Assembly: GCA_963806685.1 (NCBI GenBank)
Contig: CAWDZB010000003.1
Coordinates: 1 to 64,000, forward strand
Length of the DNA: 64,000 nt
Source: DDH964 sp963806685
GTDB taxonomy: Bacteria; Desulfobacterota; Desulfuromonadia; Desulfuromonadales; DDH964
Direction of reading: 5' to 3'
Shown: positions 31,860-40,568 of the stretch, piece after piece
How the letters are laid out: the number at the start of each line of letters is the position of its first letter
Numbering within the stretch: position 1 is the stretch's first letter
Position numbers and translations under genes: made by a program
Notes under the pieces: model-generated
The model's input: the letters and a program-made list of their open reading frames with translations, nothing else
Databases searched by the model: none
Told to the model about the DNA's origin: nothing

Positions 31860-32170
31860 CGGACTTGATCCTTTTGAAACCGGGGGCAAGGCCTATCTCA
31901 CGCGACGCCGCAACGATGCGACGCTTACAATCCGATTCCAGGTTTTCGTTGCGGAGTGGCGGCGTGGCGGCATTGCGTGAGGCAAGCGCTTGCATGGATG
32001 TCATCGGAAGACAGGATCAAGGATCTCAAGGCGTCTCGCGCGGATAACTTCGGATAAGGTCTGATTAGATTCGGATTGAACCAAAGGATTCAGGCTTGAT
32101 CCGATTTTTATCCGAAGTGATCAGATTTGATCCGCGAGAAACCGGGATCAGGGTTTTCGTGGCGTGAGGC
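31860..32170. repeat. Gap with GTTGCG repeat pair and ATCCGAAGTGATC hairpin repeat
   Basis: GTTGCG-type copies lie at 31896-31928 (-) and about 31942-31985 (+). From 32036 to 32146 is a long imperfect palindrome whose arms share CGCGGAT, ACTTCGGATAA/TTATCCGAAGT and CTGATTAGAT/ATCAGATTTGAT. A second example is at 35535-35630. No gene was seen. Confidence 0.8.
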
Positions 32171-32304
32171 GTGAAGCTTGGGGGGACGCGTCCAGCTTTC
32201 AGCGTCGGTTCGCGGTTGGGTGCGGCCGGATTTTTCCGGGAGGGTGCCGGCTCTTCCCCTTGTTTTGCGCGGCGGCGGTGCTTTACTCCTAAGTGGAGGT
32301 GGCG

Positions 32305-33114
32305 ATGCGCTTCATGCTCTACAACATCCGCTACGCGACGGGGGAGAAGGCCCGCAACTTCGCACGCTTCTCGAATCGCAACCTGGAGCGCATCGCGGCC
32401 TTTCTGCGCGAGCAGGAGCCCGACCTGATCGGCCTGGTCGAGGTCGACCTCGGCTCCTATCGCAGCGGCGGCCGCAACCAGGCCCACCTGCTGGCGGACT
32501 CCCTCGGCCACTTCCACTCTCACGCCGTCAAGTACGAAAGCGATTCCTTCTGGAGCCGGCTGCCGGTGCTGGGCAAGCAGGGGAACGCCTTTCTGGCCCG
32601 GGACCGGATCCGCAGCGAAACCTTCCATTTCTTCGAAAAGGGGATGAAGCGGCTGGTGATCGAGCTGGAGCTTGACCAGGTGGTGGTCTACCTGGTGCAT
32701 CTCGCCCTCGGCTCGCGGGCACGCCACCAGCAGCTGGGGGCGCTCTACAACCTGGTGAAGAGCACCGCAAAGCCCTACGTGGTGGCGGGGGACTTCAATG
32801 CCCTGTGGGGGGAGGAGGAGATCGACCTGTTCCTGGCGGCGACCGGGCTGCAGAACGCCAACACCGCCCGGCTGCCCACCTACCCGAGCCGCAACCCGCA
32901 CCGCCACCTCGATTTCATCCTCTACAGCCCGGGAATCCTGGTCCGCGAGTTCCGCATCCCGCGGGTTCCCTTCTCCGACCACCTGCCGCTGGTGCTGGAT
33001 TTCGACATCGCGGTGCAGCGGGAGCGGCGCAAAAAGCCGCGCTGGCGGCGCCTTAAAAAGGCCGGCAGCAACGCCGTTGGACCACTCCCCCCGGCGTCCG
33101 AGCCGGGCCATTGA
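32305..33114 (+). CDS. Endonuclease/exonuclease/phosphatase (EEP) family protein
   Basis: The 269-residue protein carries the EEP metal-site motifs in order: MRFMLYNIRYA at the start, LIGLVEVD, VVAGDFNALW, HRHLDFILYS, and FSDHLPLVLDF. The fold covers AP endonucleases, DNases, and lipid or nucleotide phosphatases; substrate cannot be assigned. ATG 32305 has GGAGG 5 bases upstream. A basic tail (RERRKKPRWRRLKK) suggests nucleic-acid or membrane contact. Confidence 0.88.
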   Translation: MRFMLYNIRYATGEKARNFARFSNRNLERIAAFLREQEPDLIGLVEVDLGSYRSGGRNQAHLLADSLGHFHSHAVKYESDSFWSRLPVLGKQGNAFLARDRIRSETFHFFEKGMKRLVIELELDQVVVYLVHLALGSRARHQQLGALYNLVKSTAKPYVVAGDFNALWGEEEIDLFLAATGLQNANTARLPTYPSRNPHRHLDFILYSPGILVREFRIPRVPFSDHLPLVLDFDIAVQRERRKKPRWRRLKKAGSNAVGPLPPASEPGH

Positions 33115-33153
33115 TCAATTGTCGATGGGGTTGCGGATTGCAGGGCGCCCGGC

Positions 33154-34068
33154 CTAGGTATGGTTGAGGCGCAGCCCCCACCAGGCCCGCCGCCTGGCCG
33201 AAGCGATGGCGCGGCGCAGGGCCGGCAGGTTGCGCTCCAGTTCCTCCTCGCCGCAGGCGATGGCCTGCTCGGCGGTGGAGAAGTCGGCCCAGTGGGAGAC
33301 GTCGCTGTGGGGGGTGAGGATGAAGTCGGCACTCTTCAGCTGGATGTCGGCCAGGGCGCAGCGTGCCAGGGCATCGGCGCGGCCAATCACGTCGAGGGCG
33401 TTGCGCGGGGGAGGAAAGCCTTCGGGGACGTTGCCGACCTCCACGGCGATGACGAAGTCGGCCCCCAGCTGGCGCGCGGCGAAGACCGGCACCGCTTCGA
33501 CCCAGCCGCCGTCGACCAGCATGCGGCCGTCGATCTCCACCGGGTTGAGGACCCCGGGCATGGCGCAGGAGGCGGCGATGACCTGGCGCAGCCGGCCGCG
33601 ATCGAGGAGCGCCCGCTCGCCGCTGCGCAGGTCAAGGGCGACGGCGGCGAAGGGGAGGCGGGTATCCTCGACCGCCAGGTCGTCGACCAGGTAATCGAAG
33701 TTGCGCTCGGCAATCTCGTCGCTGACCAGGGCTGAGCGGGTCACCATCAGGGTGTTGAACACCCCGCGGCGCATCAGCCGCCGCAGCCGGAAGAGCATCC
33801 CTCCCCCCTGGGCCTCGAGGTCCCGGAAGAAGTCGAACCCCGAGACGGCGAACTCCTCGCTGTGCAGGTAGGTGGCGAGCCGGGCCTTGACCCCATCGAC
33901 GTTGGGATGGGTGACGAACATGGCGCCGAGGATCGCTCCCATGCTGGTGCCGGTGACCAGGTCGACGGCGATGCCGTGCCGTTCCAGGCCGGCCAGGACG
34001 CCGACCTGGGAGAAGGCCCGGGCGGCGCCGCCGCCGAGGGCCAGGCCGATTTTCAGGGGTCGAGCCAT
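33154..34068 (-). CDS. Patatin-like phospholipase
   Basis: The 304-residue protein has the oxyanion loop GGGAARAFSQVG near residue 12, the nucleophile elbow GTSMG (Ser42 region), and the catalytic DGG in LVDGGWVEAVPV. These form the Ser-Asp dyad of RssA-type patatin hydrolases. No signal peptide is visible, so it likely acts on membrane lipids from the cytoplasmic side. It is monocistronic on the minus strand, upstream of the Spy-like gene in transcription terms. Confidence 0.92.
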   Translation of the reverse strand: MARPLKIGLALGGGAARAFSQVGVLAGLERHGIAVDLVTGTSMGAILGAMFVTHPNVDGVKARLATYLHSEEFAVSGFDFFRDLEAQGGGMLFRLRRLMRRGVFNTLMVTRSALVSDEIAERNFDYLVDDLAVEDTRLPFAAVALDLRSGERALLDRGRLRQVIAASCAMPGVLNPVEIDGRMLVDGGWVEAVPVFAARQLGADFVIAVEVGNVPEGFPPPRNALDVIGRADALARCALADIQLKSADFILTPHSDVSHWADFSTAEQAIACGEEELERNLPALRRAIASARRRAWWGLRLNHT

Positions 34069-34187
34069 GCTGCTGCTCCAAGGCGCCCGCCTGGCGGCGG
34101 ACGCCGGCCGATTGCTGCGGACCAGGGTACCGACCCCGCATTCTGCCCCGGATCGGGGGAGGATTTCAAGTGGGTAGACGGGCAGGA

Positions 34188-34628
34188 TCAGTGCCGCTGG
34201 TGGCGGGCCCGGAACTCTTCCAGCAGCTGCGCCGCCTTCTGCCGCTGCTCGGGGGTGAGCAGGTCGTGAAACTCGCGGAGCTTCTCGCCGATGAAGGCGA
34301 TCAGCTCATGGGCCCGGGCCTGGTGCATGTCGACGTCGATCTTGAAGCGGTTGGGGTCGATCTGGTCGCTTTTCAGCAGGGTGATCAGTTCGGCGAAGTC
34401 CTCGTCCCGGTGGGCCCGCAGTTCGGCCCCCTTGGCCAGGACCTCCCCCTCGATCCGCTTCAGCTGCTCCTGCTGGGCCTGGTCGAGGTCGAGTTCGGCG
34501 ACGATTTTCCGGACCATGCGGTCGGCCCGCTCCTGCGGGGTATGGTGGTGGAAGCGGCTGCAGCCGCCGAGTCCCAGGGCCAGCAGTGCCGCCAGCGCCG
34601 CGGCGATGATCCCGATACGCGCGCTCAT
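34188..34628 (-). CDS. Spy/CpxP-like periplasmic LTxxQ lipoprotein
   Basis: The 146-residue protein has a signal sequence with a lipobox (LGLGGC), then HHHTPQERADRMVRKIVAELDLDQAQQEQL and a C-terminal LTPEQRQKAAQLLEEF, the LTxxQ motif of Spy/CpxP/CnrX-type proteins. Such helical proteins act as periplasmic chaperones or metal and stress sensors. The start is the ATG preceded by AAGGAG; the open frame upstream is longer but lacks a ribosome site. Confidence 0.82.
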   Translation of the reverse strand: MSARIGIIAAALAALLALGLGGCSRFHHHTPQERADRMVRKIVAELDLDQAQQEQLKRIEGEVLAKGAELRAHRDEDFAELITLLKSDQIDPNRFKIDVDMHQARAHELIAFIGEKLREFHDLLTPEQRQKAAQLLEEFRARHQRH

Positions 34629-34783
34629 GGTCGTCTCCTTGTTTGGGGTTCTGGCACCATTATACCCGCTCCACGGCCGGCGTCCGGGCGACGCCGGCCA
34701 TGCCTTCCGTTCCCCCGTCCGCACCGCCATCTGTTAGAATGGCCCTGTTCCGACAACCCCTCAGGCAAGGGAGAACCATCGTC

Positions 34784-35485
34784 ATGACGGAAAACGACAA
34801 GGTCTTTCTGATCACCGGCGCCTCCACCGGCATCGGCCTGGAAACCGCCCGGCTGGCGGCGCAGGCCGGCTATCGCCTGGTGCTGGCGGCCCGTTCGCAG
34901 GACAAGCTGGCGGCGCTGGCCGCCGAGCTCGGGGGGCCGCGGCGGGCGCTTGCCGTGGCCTGCGATGTGGCCGACTGGACTGCCCAGCAGCGGCTGGTGG
35001 CCGCGGCCCTCGAAGCCTTCGGCCGCCTCGACGTCGCCTTCGCCAATGCCGGCGGAGCCTGGGGCGGCCGCTACGTCGGCGGCGAGGATACCCCCGAGGA
35101 GTGGCGGCAGATGCTGATGACCAATGTCTTCGGGGCAGCGGCCACGGCGCGGCTGACCCTGCCGGAGCTGATGAAGACCAGGGGGCACCTGCTGCTGACC
35201 GGCTCGGTGGTCGGGCGGGTGGCGCCGGCCAACAATCTCTACTCGGCGACCAAGTGGGCGATCACCGGAATGGCCGAATCGCTGCGCAAGGAACTGGTGG
35301 GCAGCGGCGTGCGGCTGACCCTGGTCGAGCCGGGGAAGACCGACACCCCCTTCTGGCGGGTCCGGCCCGACGAGCCGATGATCCTGGCGGAAGACATCGC
35401 CCGGGCGGTCCTGTTCGCGGTAAGCCAGCCGCCCCACGTCGACGTCTGCGAGGTGCTGGTGCGGCCCACCGGGCAGGAGCTGTGA
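34784..35485 (+). CDS. Short-chain dehydrogenase/reductase (SDR)
   Basis: The 233-residue protein has the nucleotide-binding GASTGIG near residue 12, the NAG motif (FANAGGAWGG), the catalytic Ser in LTGSVVGR, and YSATK. These make it a classical SDR. Substrate is unknown. AAGGGAGAA lies 8 bases before ATG 34784. Transcription diverges from the Spy-like gene, and the two share about 155 bases of upstream DNA. Confidence 0.92.
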   Translation: MTENDKVFLITGASTGIGLETARLAAQAGYRLVLAARSQDKLAALAAELGGPRRALAVACDVADWTAQQRLVAAALEAFGRLDVAFANAGGAWGGRYVGGEDTPEEWRQMLMTNVFGAAATARLTLPELMKTRGHLLLTGSVVGRVAPANNLYSATKWAITGMAESLRKELVGSGVRLTLVEPGKTDTPFWRVRPDEPMILAEDIARAVLFAVSQPPHVDVCEVLVRPTGQEL

Positions 35486-35499
35486 GGATCGGTGAAGGG

Positions 35500-35806
35500 T
35501 GACGCAACGGGCAAAGGATGCCTGGTGAAGGGCGGTTTCTCGCGGATCGGGTCTGATCACTTCGGATAAAATTCTGATCAGGTCTCGAACCAATTGAAAA
35601 ATCCGAAGTTAAATCAGATTTTATCCGAAGTGATCCGCGTGCAACGCATTGAGTCCCTGGTTTCCGGTCCCGTTAAAAACCATGCAGATCATTGCCTCAC
35701 GCAACGACGCCACGGCGCAACGAAAACCTCTCGATGGGGGTTGAAAACGTCGCGTCGTTGCGGCGTCGCGCGAGATGCTTTGAGGGATGGAGGAAGTGAG
35801 TTAAGT
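35500..35806. repeat. Gap with ATCCGAAGTGATC hairpin repeat and inverted GTTGCG pair
   Basis: The long palindrome (about 35535-35630) has arms GCGGATC...TGATCACTTCGGATAAAATTCTGA and TCAGATTTTATCCGAAGTGATCCGC. GTTGCG copies follow at 35693-35730 (-) and 35748-35776 (+) as a tight inverted pair. The gap composition repeats that of 31860-32170. Confidence 0.8.
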
Positions 35807-36304
35807 ATGTCGCAAGAGCACAAAAACTACCTGACCCCGGCCGGCGCGGCGCGGCTGCGGGCGGAGCTGAAGGAGCTCCTTTACCGGGCGCGACCGGCGA
35901 TGGTCGAGACCGTGGCCTGGGCGGCAGCCAACGGCGACCGTTCGGAAAATGCCGACTACCACTACGGCAAGAAGCGGCTGCGGGAGATCGACCGCCGGAT
36001 CCGCTTCCTGACCGGACAGCTGGCGGCGGCGGTGGTCGTCGACCCGCTGGAGCAGGGGACCCGGGCCGGCGGGCGGGTGCGCTTCGGCGCCACGGTGACG
36101 GTCGAGAACAGTGCCGGGGGGGAGCGGGTGCTGAGCATCGTCGGCGCCGACGAGATCGACACCGCCCGCGGCCGGGTCAGCTGGCGGTCGCCGGTGGCGC
36201 GGGCGCTGCTGAACGCCGAGGAGGGGGAGGTGGTGAGCTTCGCCACCCCCGGCGGCCGGGAGGAGCTGGAGATCGTCAGGGTCGAGTACCTGGAGTTGGA
36301 TTGA
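35807..36304 (+). CDS. greB: GreA/GreB family transcription elongation factor (GreB-like)
   Basis: The 165-residue protein rescues backtracked RNA polymerase by stimulating transcript cleavage. The N-terminal coiled coil (YLTPAGAARLRAELKELL...GDRSENADYHYGKKRLREIDRRI) carries the acidic tip region, including the DRSENADY motif typical of Gre factors. The C-terminal domain includes VDPLEQ...VRFGATVTVEN and GKxxGD-equivalent sections (WRSPVARALLNAEEGEVVSF). The GKRR-type loop favours GreB over GreA. GGAGG lies about 12 bases upstream. Confidence 0.88.
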   Translation: MSQEHKNYLTPAGAARLRAELKELLYRARPAMVETVAWAAANGDRSENADYHYGKKRLREIDRRIRFLTGQLAAAVVVDPLEQGTRAGGRVRFGATVTVENSAGGERVLSIVGADEIDTARGRVSWRSPVARALLNAEEGEVVSFATPGGREELEIVRVEYLELD

Positions 36305-36329
36305 AAAGGAGGGTGACGCTGGCTGGTGG

Positions 36330-36450
36330 TCGGAGGCTCAAGGTTCAAGGCTCAAGGCTCAAGGCTGGAGGCTGGAGGCTGGAGGCTGGAGGCTGGAGGC
36401 TGGAGGCTGGAGGCTGAAGGCTGAAGGCTGAAGGCTGAAGGCTGAAGGCG
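36330..36450. repeat. 7-bp drifting array (CTCAAGG, CTGGAGG, CTGAAGG)
   Basis: The array steps through CTCAAGG, TTCAAGG, CTCAAGG (x2), about eight CTGGAGG, then five CTGAAGG units with no break in the 7-bp register. It ends 20 bases before the LigE-like gene. Confidence 0.95.
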
Positions 36451-36466
36451 AGAAAAGGAGGGGGGA

Positions 36467-37309
36467 ATGAAGTTTTTGTGGATTTTTTGTGTGCTGCTGC
36501 TCTGGTGCTGGCTGGCACCGGTGGGGTGGGCGGCACCATTCGCTCCGATGCTGCCGCAGGTCGACGACCAGCAGCGGGAGATTGTCGGCTGGCTGATGAG
36601 CGAGAAGCTCGACGGGGTGCGCGGCTACTGGGACGGGAAGCAGCTCTGGTCGAAACACGGTGTGCCGCTCCATCCATCACCGGCCTTCGTGGCGGACCTC
36701 CCACCCTTCCCGCTGGAGGGGGAGCTGTGGGGCGGGCGCGGCACCTTCGAGGCCACTGCAGGGATCGTCCGCCGGCAGACGCCCGACCCCGGCTGGCTGG
36801 GGCTGCGGTTCGCGATCTTCGATGCCCCGGCGGCCCCCGGTGGCTTCGCGGGCCGCATCGCGACGGCGAAGGCGTGGTTCACGGCGCACCCGGCCGCCCA
36901 CGCCTTCGTCATTCCCCAGCAGCCGGTGCGCGACCGCGGGCAGCTGCGGCGGGAACTGGCGCGGGTCGAGGCGCTGGGAGGGGAGGGGCTGATCGTCCGC
37001 GACCCCGGCGCACCCTATGCCGCCGGGCGGAGTCCGCTGGTCCTCAAGGTCAAGAGCTGGCAGGATGCCGAGGCGGTGGTGGTCGGTCAGCTGCCGGGAA
37101 AGGGGCGGCTGACCGGGATGCTGGGGTCCCTGCTGGTCGAGGAGCCGGACGGGACCCGGTTCAGGATCGGCACCGGCTTCAGCGACGAGCAGCGCCGCCA
37201 TCCACCCCCGCCGGGGACGGTGATCACCTTCCGGTTTCGTGGCCGCTACTCTTCGGGGATTCCCAGGTTTCCGTCTTTTCTGCGGGTGCGGTTGGATGAG
37301 GGGCTTTGA
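36467..37309 (+). CDS. Exported ATP-dependent DNA ligase (LigE/LigB-like)
   Basis: The 280-residue protein has a signal peptide (residues 1-22, VGWA/A) and a compact ligase: motif I EKLDGVRGYW with the adenylated Lys47, motif III-like LEGELWGGRG and FAIFDAP, motif IV GEGLIVRD, and motif V LVLKVK. An OB-fold follows (GTVITFRFRG). These minimal ligases are periplasmic in Gram-negatives and have been linked to uptake or repair of extracellular DNA. An AAGGAGGGGGG site precedes the ATG. Confidence 0.9.
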   Translation: MKFLWIFCVLLLWCWLAPVGWAAPFAPMLPQVDDQQREIVGWLMSEKLDGVRGYWDGKQLWSKHGVPLHPSPAFVADLPPFPLEGELWGGRGTFEATAGIVRRQTPDPGWLGLRFAIFDAPAAPGGFAGRIATAKAWFTAHPAAHAFVIPQQPVRDRGQLRRELARVEALGGEGLIVRDPGAPYAAGRSPLVLKVKSWQDAEAVVVGQLPGKGRLTGMLGSLLVEEPDGTRFRIGTGFSDEQRRHPPPPGTVITFRFRGRYSSGIPRFPSFLRVRLDEGL

Positions 37310-37390
37310 AGCTGAAAGCTGATGGCTGGAAGCTGGAGGTTAAGGGCTTAAACCTGCAACCTTGAACATTGGACCTTGGACCTTGAGCCT
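37309..37390. repeat. Continuously drifting 7-bp array
   Basis: Read in sevens: AAAGCTG, ATGGCTG, GAAGCTG, GAGGTTA, AGGGCTT, AAACCTG, CAACCTT, GAACATT, GGACCTT, GGACCTT, GAGCCTT. The register never slips although nearly every position changes over the array. Confidence 0.9.
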
Positions 37391-37502
37391 TTACTTCGCC
37401 GGTCCCCGCACCCCCGGGGTTTTGGGGATCGCCCGGCAGAAGGCCGAAGCTGGTATCCTATTTGTGTCGGGCCTGCCGAGGCCTTCTGAAAGGAGGAGCG
37501 CG

Positions 37503-37739
37503 ATGCGCAAAACCACCGTATCCCTGCCGCTGGTCAGCCTGATCGCCGTCACCCGTGCCATGCTCGGCGCCGGGCTGGGGCTGCTGCTGGCGGAGCGGCT
37601 TTCTCTCCGCGAGCGCCGGAGTGCCGGCTGGGCGCTGTTTTTGGCCGGGGCGGCGAGCACCGTGCCGCTCGCGGCGCGGGTTCTGGGCGCTGGAAGGGAG
37701 GAAGACGCAGAGGAAGAGGGAGAGCACCGCCCGGCCTGA
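37503..37739 (+). CDS. Small two-helix membrane protein
   Basis: The 78-residue protein has two hydrophobic segments (about residues 7-33 and 41-64) and an acidic tail (GREEDAEEEGEHRPA). AGGAGG precedes ATG 37503. No family is recognised; it resembles small inner-membrane proteins near Geobacter envelope genes. Confidence 0.6.
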   Translation: MRKTTVSLPLVSLIAVTRAMLGAGLGLLLAERLSLRERRSAGWALFLAGAASTVPLAARVLGAGREEDAEEEGEHRPA

Positions 37740-37756
37740 CCCGGGGAGGGGGTGCC

Positions 37757-38239
37757 TCAGTCCTCCTCGAAGCGGTTGAGGGCGACGTTCTTGTGGACCC
37801 GCCCCGGTTCGAAGAGCCGTCCGTTCATGGCGATCCAGACCCCGGGGGGAAGGAGCTGGACGGCGGTGAGAGCGCTGGCCAGGTTATAGAGGGCGTCGGT
37901 GGCGCGAAAGCGCGCCGGCTGCATGGCGCCGGTGAGGACGATGGTCTTGCCGGGGATGCCGGCGAGATTGCGGGCGGTGAGGGTCATGGTGTCGGTGCCG
38001 TGGGTGACCACGATGCGCGCGGCGTCGCTGGCGGCCACTGCGGCGCGGATCCGCTCGCGGTCGGCGGCGGTCAACTCGAGGCTGTCCTTGCGCAGCAGCG
38101 GCGTGACGCGAACGTCGAGGCTGAGGTTGGCCTCGCGCAGCAGTTCGAGGACCTGCGGTTCTCCGACCTCGAAGCGGCTCTTGGCGTCGAAGTAGACCTT
38201 GTCAATGGTGCCGCCGGTGGTGAAGATCTCGATCTGCAC
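37757..38239 (-). CDS. Short asparaginase-domain protein
   Basis: The 160-residue protein contains the two active-site motifs of L-asparaginases, TTGGTIDK near the start and VVTHGTDTMTLTA, plus LTGAMQPARFRATDALYN. It lacks the C-terminal domain of full-length asparaginases (about 330 residues). Such short forms are a known separate group and may act as dimers on asparagine or another amide. GTG 38239 has GGGAGG upstream and begins exactly at the first beta-strand. Confidence 0.85.
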   Translation of the reverse strand: MQIEIFTTGGTIDKVYFDAKSRFEVGEPQVLELLREANLSLDVRVTPLLRKDSLELTAADRERIRAAVAASDAARIVVTHGTDTMTLTARNLAGIPGKTIVLTGAMQPARFRATDALYNLASALTAVQLLPPGVWIAMNGRLFEPGRVHKNVALNRFEED

Positions 38240-38345
38240 GGGAAACCTCCCTCGCGGGTCTTTCTTTCCTTTACTGCAGCGGCCGGCCGCTGTCAAATGC
38301 CGGTGTCGCCTTGCAGGTGCGTCCCGGCCGATTAGACTTTAGGCC

Positions 38346-38729
38346 ATGAGCAAGGACGCCTGCCCCTTCTGCGCCGCCGAGACCCTGGCCCGCGCCGTCG
38401 CCTACCACGGTACGGCCTTCGCCGTCGACGACCGCTTCCCGGTCGCCGCCGGCCACCTGCTGATCATCACCCGTCGCCATGTCGCCGACTGGTTTTCGCT
38501 CACCGATATGGAGCGACGCGACGTCGAGACCCTGCTGCTGCGCCTGCGGGAGCGGCTGGTGGCCGGCGATCCGACGGTCAGCGGCTTCAATATCGGCATG
38601 AACTGCGGCGCCAGCGCCGGGCAGACGATCTTCCACGCCCACATCCACCTCATCCCCCGGCGTGCCGGCGACACCCCGGAGCCGGCCGGTGGGGTGCGGG
38701 GGGTGATCCCGGGGAAGCGGAAGTACTGA
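38346..38729 (+). CDS. HIT family hydrolase
   Basis: The 127-residue protein has the histidine triad HAHIHLIPR near residue 100, and an N-terminal CPFC and GHLLIITRRHVADWF typical of HIT nucleotide hydrolases/transferases. These split AMP-lysine, Ap4A or related compounds in the cytoplasm. It is monocistronic, followed by a TTTTGAG/TCAC composite repeat. Confidence 0.93.
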   Translation: MSKDACPFCAAETLARAVAYHGTAFAVDDRFPVAAGHLLIITRRHVADWFSLTDMERRDVETLLLRLRERLVAGDPTVSGFNIGMNCGASAGQTIFHAHIHLIPRRAGDTPEPAGGVRGVIPGKRKY

Positions 38730-38736
38730 TAGGGAC

Positions 38737-38812
38737 CGTTTTGAGGTTTGGGTTTTGAGTTTTGGGTTGAAATCCTGTTACGGATCACCCGTCACCTGTC
38801 ACCGGTTTTTCA
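38737..38812. repeat. Composite heptamer element: TTTTGAG array plus TCAC array (copy 1)
   Basis: TTTTGAG, GTTTGGG, TTTTGAG, TTTTGGG is followed after about 15 bases by ATCACCC, GTCACCT, GTCACCG. The same two-part design recurs at 43010-43110 and 48025-48117, each time directly upstream of a start codon. Confidence 0.85.
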
Positions 38813-38823
38813 AGGAGATTTGC

Positions 38824-39354
38824 ATGGACCAGCGCTTCATCATGACCGCCTTCGGCCAGGACCGGCCGGGGATCGTGGCCGACGTCACCCGGATCCTCTA
38901 CGAGAACGGCTGCAATCTCGAGGAGACGACCATGACCCTGCTCGCCGACGAGTTCACCCTGATCCTGCTCTTCACCGGCCGCACCGCGCAGATCGATGAG
39001 CTGCTTGCCCGGGAGTGCCGGCGGCTGGAGCGGGAGCGGGGGATTTCCGCTTTTGTCCGCCCCCTGCAGCAGCGCCGCCCGGCGCCCGGCCCGGCCGCGG
39101 CGGCCTGGGTGCTGCACGTCGAGGGGGAGGACCAAGCGGGGATCGTCTACAAGGTCAGCCAGTATTTCGCCGACCAAGGGGTGAACATCGTCGATCTAAA
39201 GTCGACGGTGCAGCCGGCGCCGGGGAGCGGCAGCCCCTTTTACGTGATGGACATCCACGTCCAGGTCCCGGCCGAGGTCGGGGGGGCGGCGCTGGAGTCG
39301 GGGCTGGCGGCGGTGGCCGACGAACTGAACGTCGATATCAGCGTGCGGCGCTGA
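38824..39354 (+). CDS. Double-ACT-domain protein (GcvR-like)
   Basis: The 176-residue protein consists of two ACT domains, FIMTAFGQDRPGIVADVTRILYENGCNLEETTM at the start and VLHVEGEDQAGIVYKVSQYFADQGVNIVDLKS from about residue 96. This is the layout of the glycine-cleavage regulator GcvR and related amino-acid sensors. No DNA-binding domain is present, so it probably acts by binding a partner protein. AAGGAG precedes ATG 38824. Confidence 0.88.
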   Translation: MDQRFIMTAFGQDRPGIVADVTRILYENGCNLEETTMTLLADEFTLILLFTGRTAQIDELLARECRRLERERGISAFVRPLQQRRPAPGPAAAAWVLHVEGEDQAGIVYKVSQYFADQGVNIVDLKSTVQPAPGSGSPFYVMDIHVQVPAEVGGAALESGLAAVADELNVDISVRR

Positions 39355-39414
39355 AGGGAGGCGGTGCGATTCGGCGGATTTGCGTTCCGGCAACGACAGG
39401 CTGATAGCTGAACC

Positions 39415-39830
39415 TCTAACTTCGCCGGTCCCGGCCGGCAGCCGGGGTCCTTTCTTTGCGGCGTCCAAAGAAAGGAACCGAAAGAAATGACGCGTTGCCG
39501 CGGGCATGGGGGTTGCGAAGCGGCGGTGCTCCTGGTGCCCTTTCCGCAGGGGAGGGGCAGTACGTCTTCGTTTGCTCCGCCTGCGAAGGGTAGAGGTGGT
39601 CCCGGCAGGCTGCGAAGCGGAGCGAACTCCGCCGCTGCTGGAAAGACAAAAACGAACCAAGGGTGATTCCCCTTTGGCGCCGTCGGAGGAGTGGCTACCC
39701 GCCGTTGACCGGGGGCGCAACCCGAGGGTTTTGGATTTGGTAGTTATATACTTGAAACTCGGGACCCTGGACCCGAAGCCTGAACTTCGCCGGTCCCGGC
39801 CGGCAGGTGAGCCGGGAAACAAATTCCAAT
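39415..39830. repeat. Diverged relative of the MITE-like element plus short heptamer array
   Basis: 39415-39700 shares the layout of the elements at 4905 and 6960: a CGCCGG...CCGGCG stem, CCTTTCTTTG...CAAAGAAAGG, then CGTCTTCGTTTGCTCCGCCTGCGAAGGGTAGAGGTGGTCCCGGCA-type sequence and GGAGCGAACTCCG. It is shorter and less similar. A CTCGGGACCCTGGACCCG heptamer stretch lies at about 39755-39780. No gene was seen. Confidence 0.6.
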
Positions 39831-39888
39831 AGCTGATGATTGTTTGACCAGCCATATCACCCATCGACTGTAAAGGAGGAGTAAAAGT

Positions 39889-40407
39889 ATGAGTGAAGAC
39901 CAGAATCAGACGCAGGGGACACCGGACGATCAGCAGGAACCGGAAGAGCGGTTCTACGAAAGGCTGGCCGCCCGCACCGCGGAACTGCTGGAAAGCGGTC
40001 GCAAGAACCTCGACGAGGCCTTGAAGAAGGCCGGCGAGGAGCTTTCCGCCGGCAGCAGCTTCACCCGCGAGCAGGCGGAGAAAATCGGCGGCTACCTGCG
40101 CCGCGACCTCTCCCAGCTCGCCGAGCAGGCCGACAAGGCCCGCACGGCGGTGAAGCAGGCCGCCGATCCCCAGCGTTTGGCGGCCGGGGCTCAGAGTACC
40201 CTGTCGCGGATCCTGCGCGGCGTCGCCGAGACCCTGTCGGAGCTGGCGGAGAAGACCGAGCGCCAACTCGAGCACCGCACCGGGGAGATCACCAGCCCCG
40301 GCACCCTGACCTGTCGCGGTTGCGGGGCCGAGATGCACTTCACCGCCACGGTGCGCATCCCTCCCTGTCCCAAGTGCCACCAGACGCTGTTCCGCAAGTC
40401 CTACTGA
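39889..40407 (+). CDS. DUF1451 zinc-ribbon protein (YbeL-like)
   Basis: The 172-residue protein has a long amphipathic helical region (FYERLAARTAELLESGRKNLDEALKKAGEELS) and a C-terminal zinc ribbon (CRGCGAEMHF...CPKCHQTLFRKSY). This is the DUF1451 arrangement seen in E. coli YbeL. It is cytoplasmic and of unknown function. AAAGGAGGAG precedes ATG 39889. Confidence 0.88.
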   Translation: MSEDQNQTQGTPDDQQEPEERFYERLAARTAELLESGRKNLDEALKKAGEELSAGSSFTREQAEKIGGYLRRDLSQLAEQADKARTAVKQAADPQRLAAGAQSTLSRILRGVAETLSELAEKTERQLEHRTGEITSPGTLTCRGCGAEMHFTATVRIPPCPKCHQTLFRKSY

Positions 40408-40568
40408 ACCAGGCGGGGGGAGATGCCCCGGATGAGATCCGGATCGTGCCGGTGCGACGGTTGACCATTTGAGTGCAACCGTCCCAACCTTTTCCCCGGG
40501 AATCGATCTGCTAGAACGGAGTCCAAACGGTCGCGGCGGTGCCGCGGTCCCTTCCCAGGAGGTTGACC

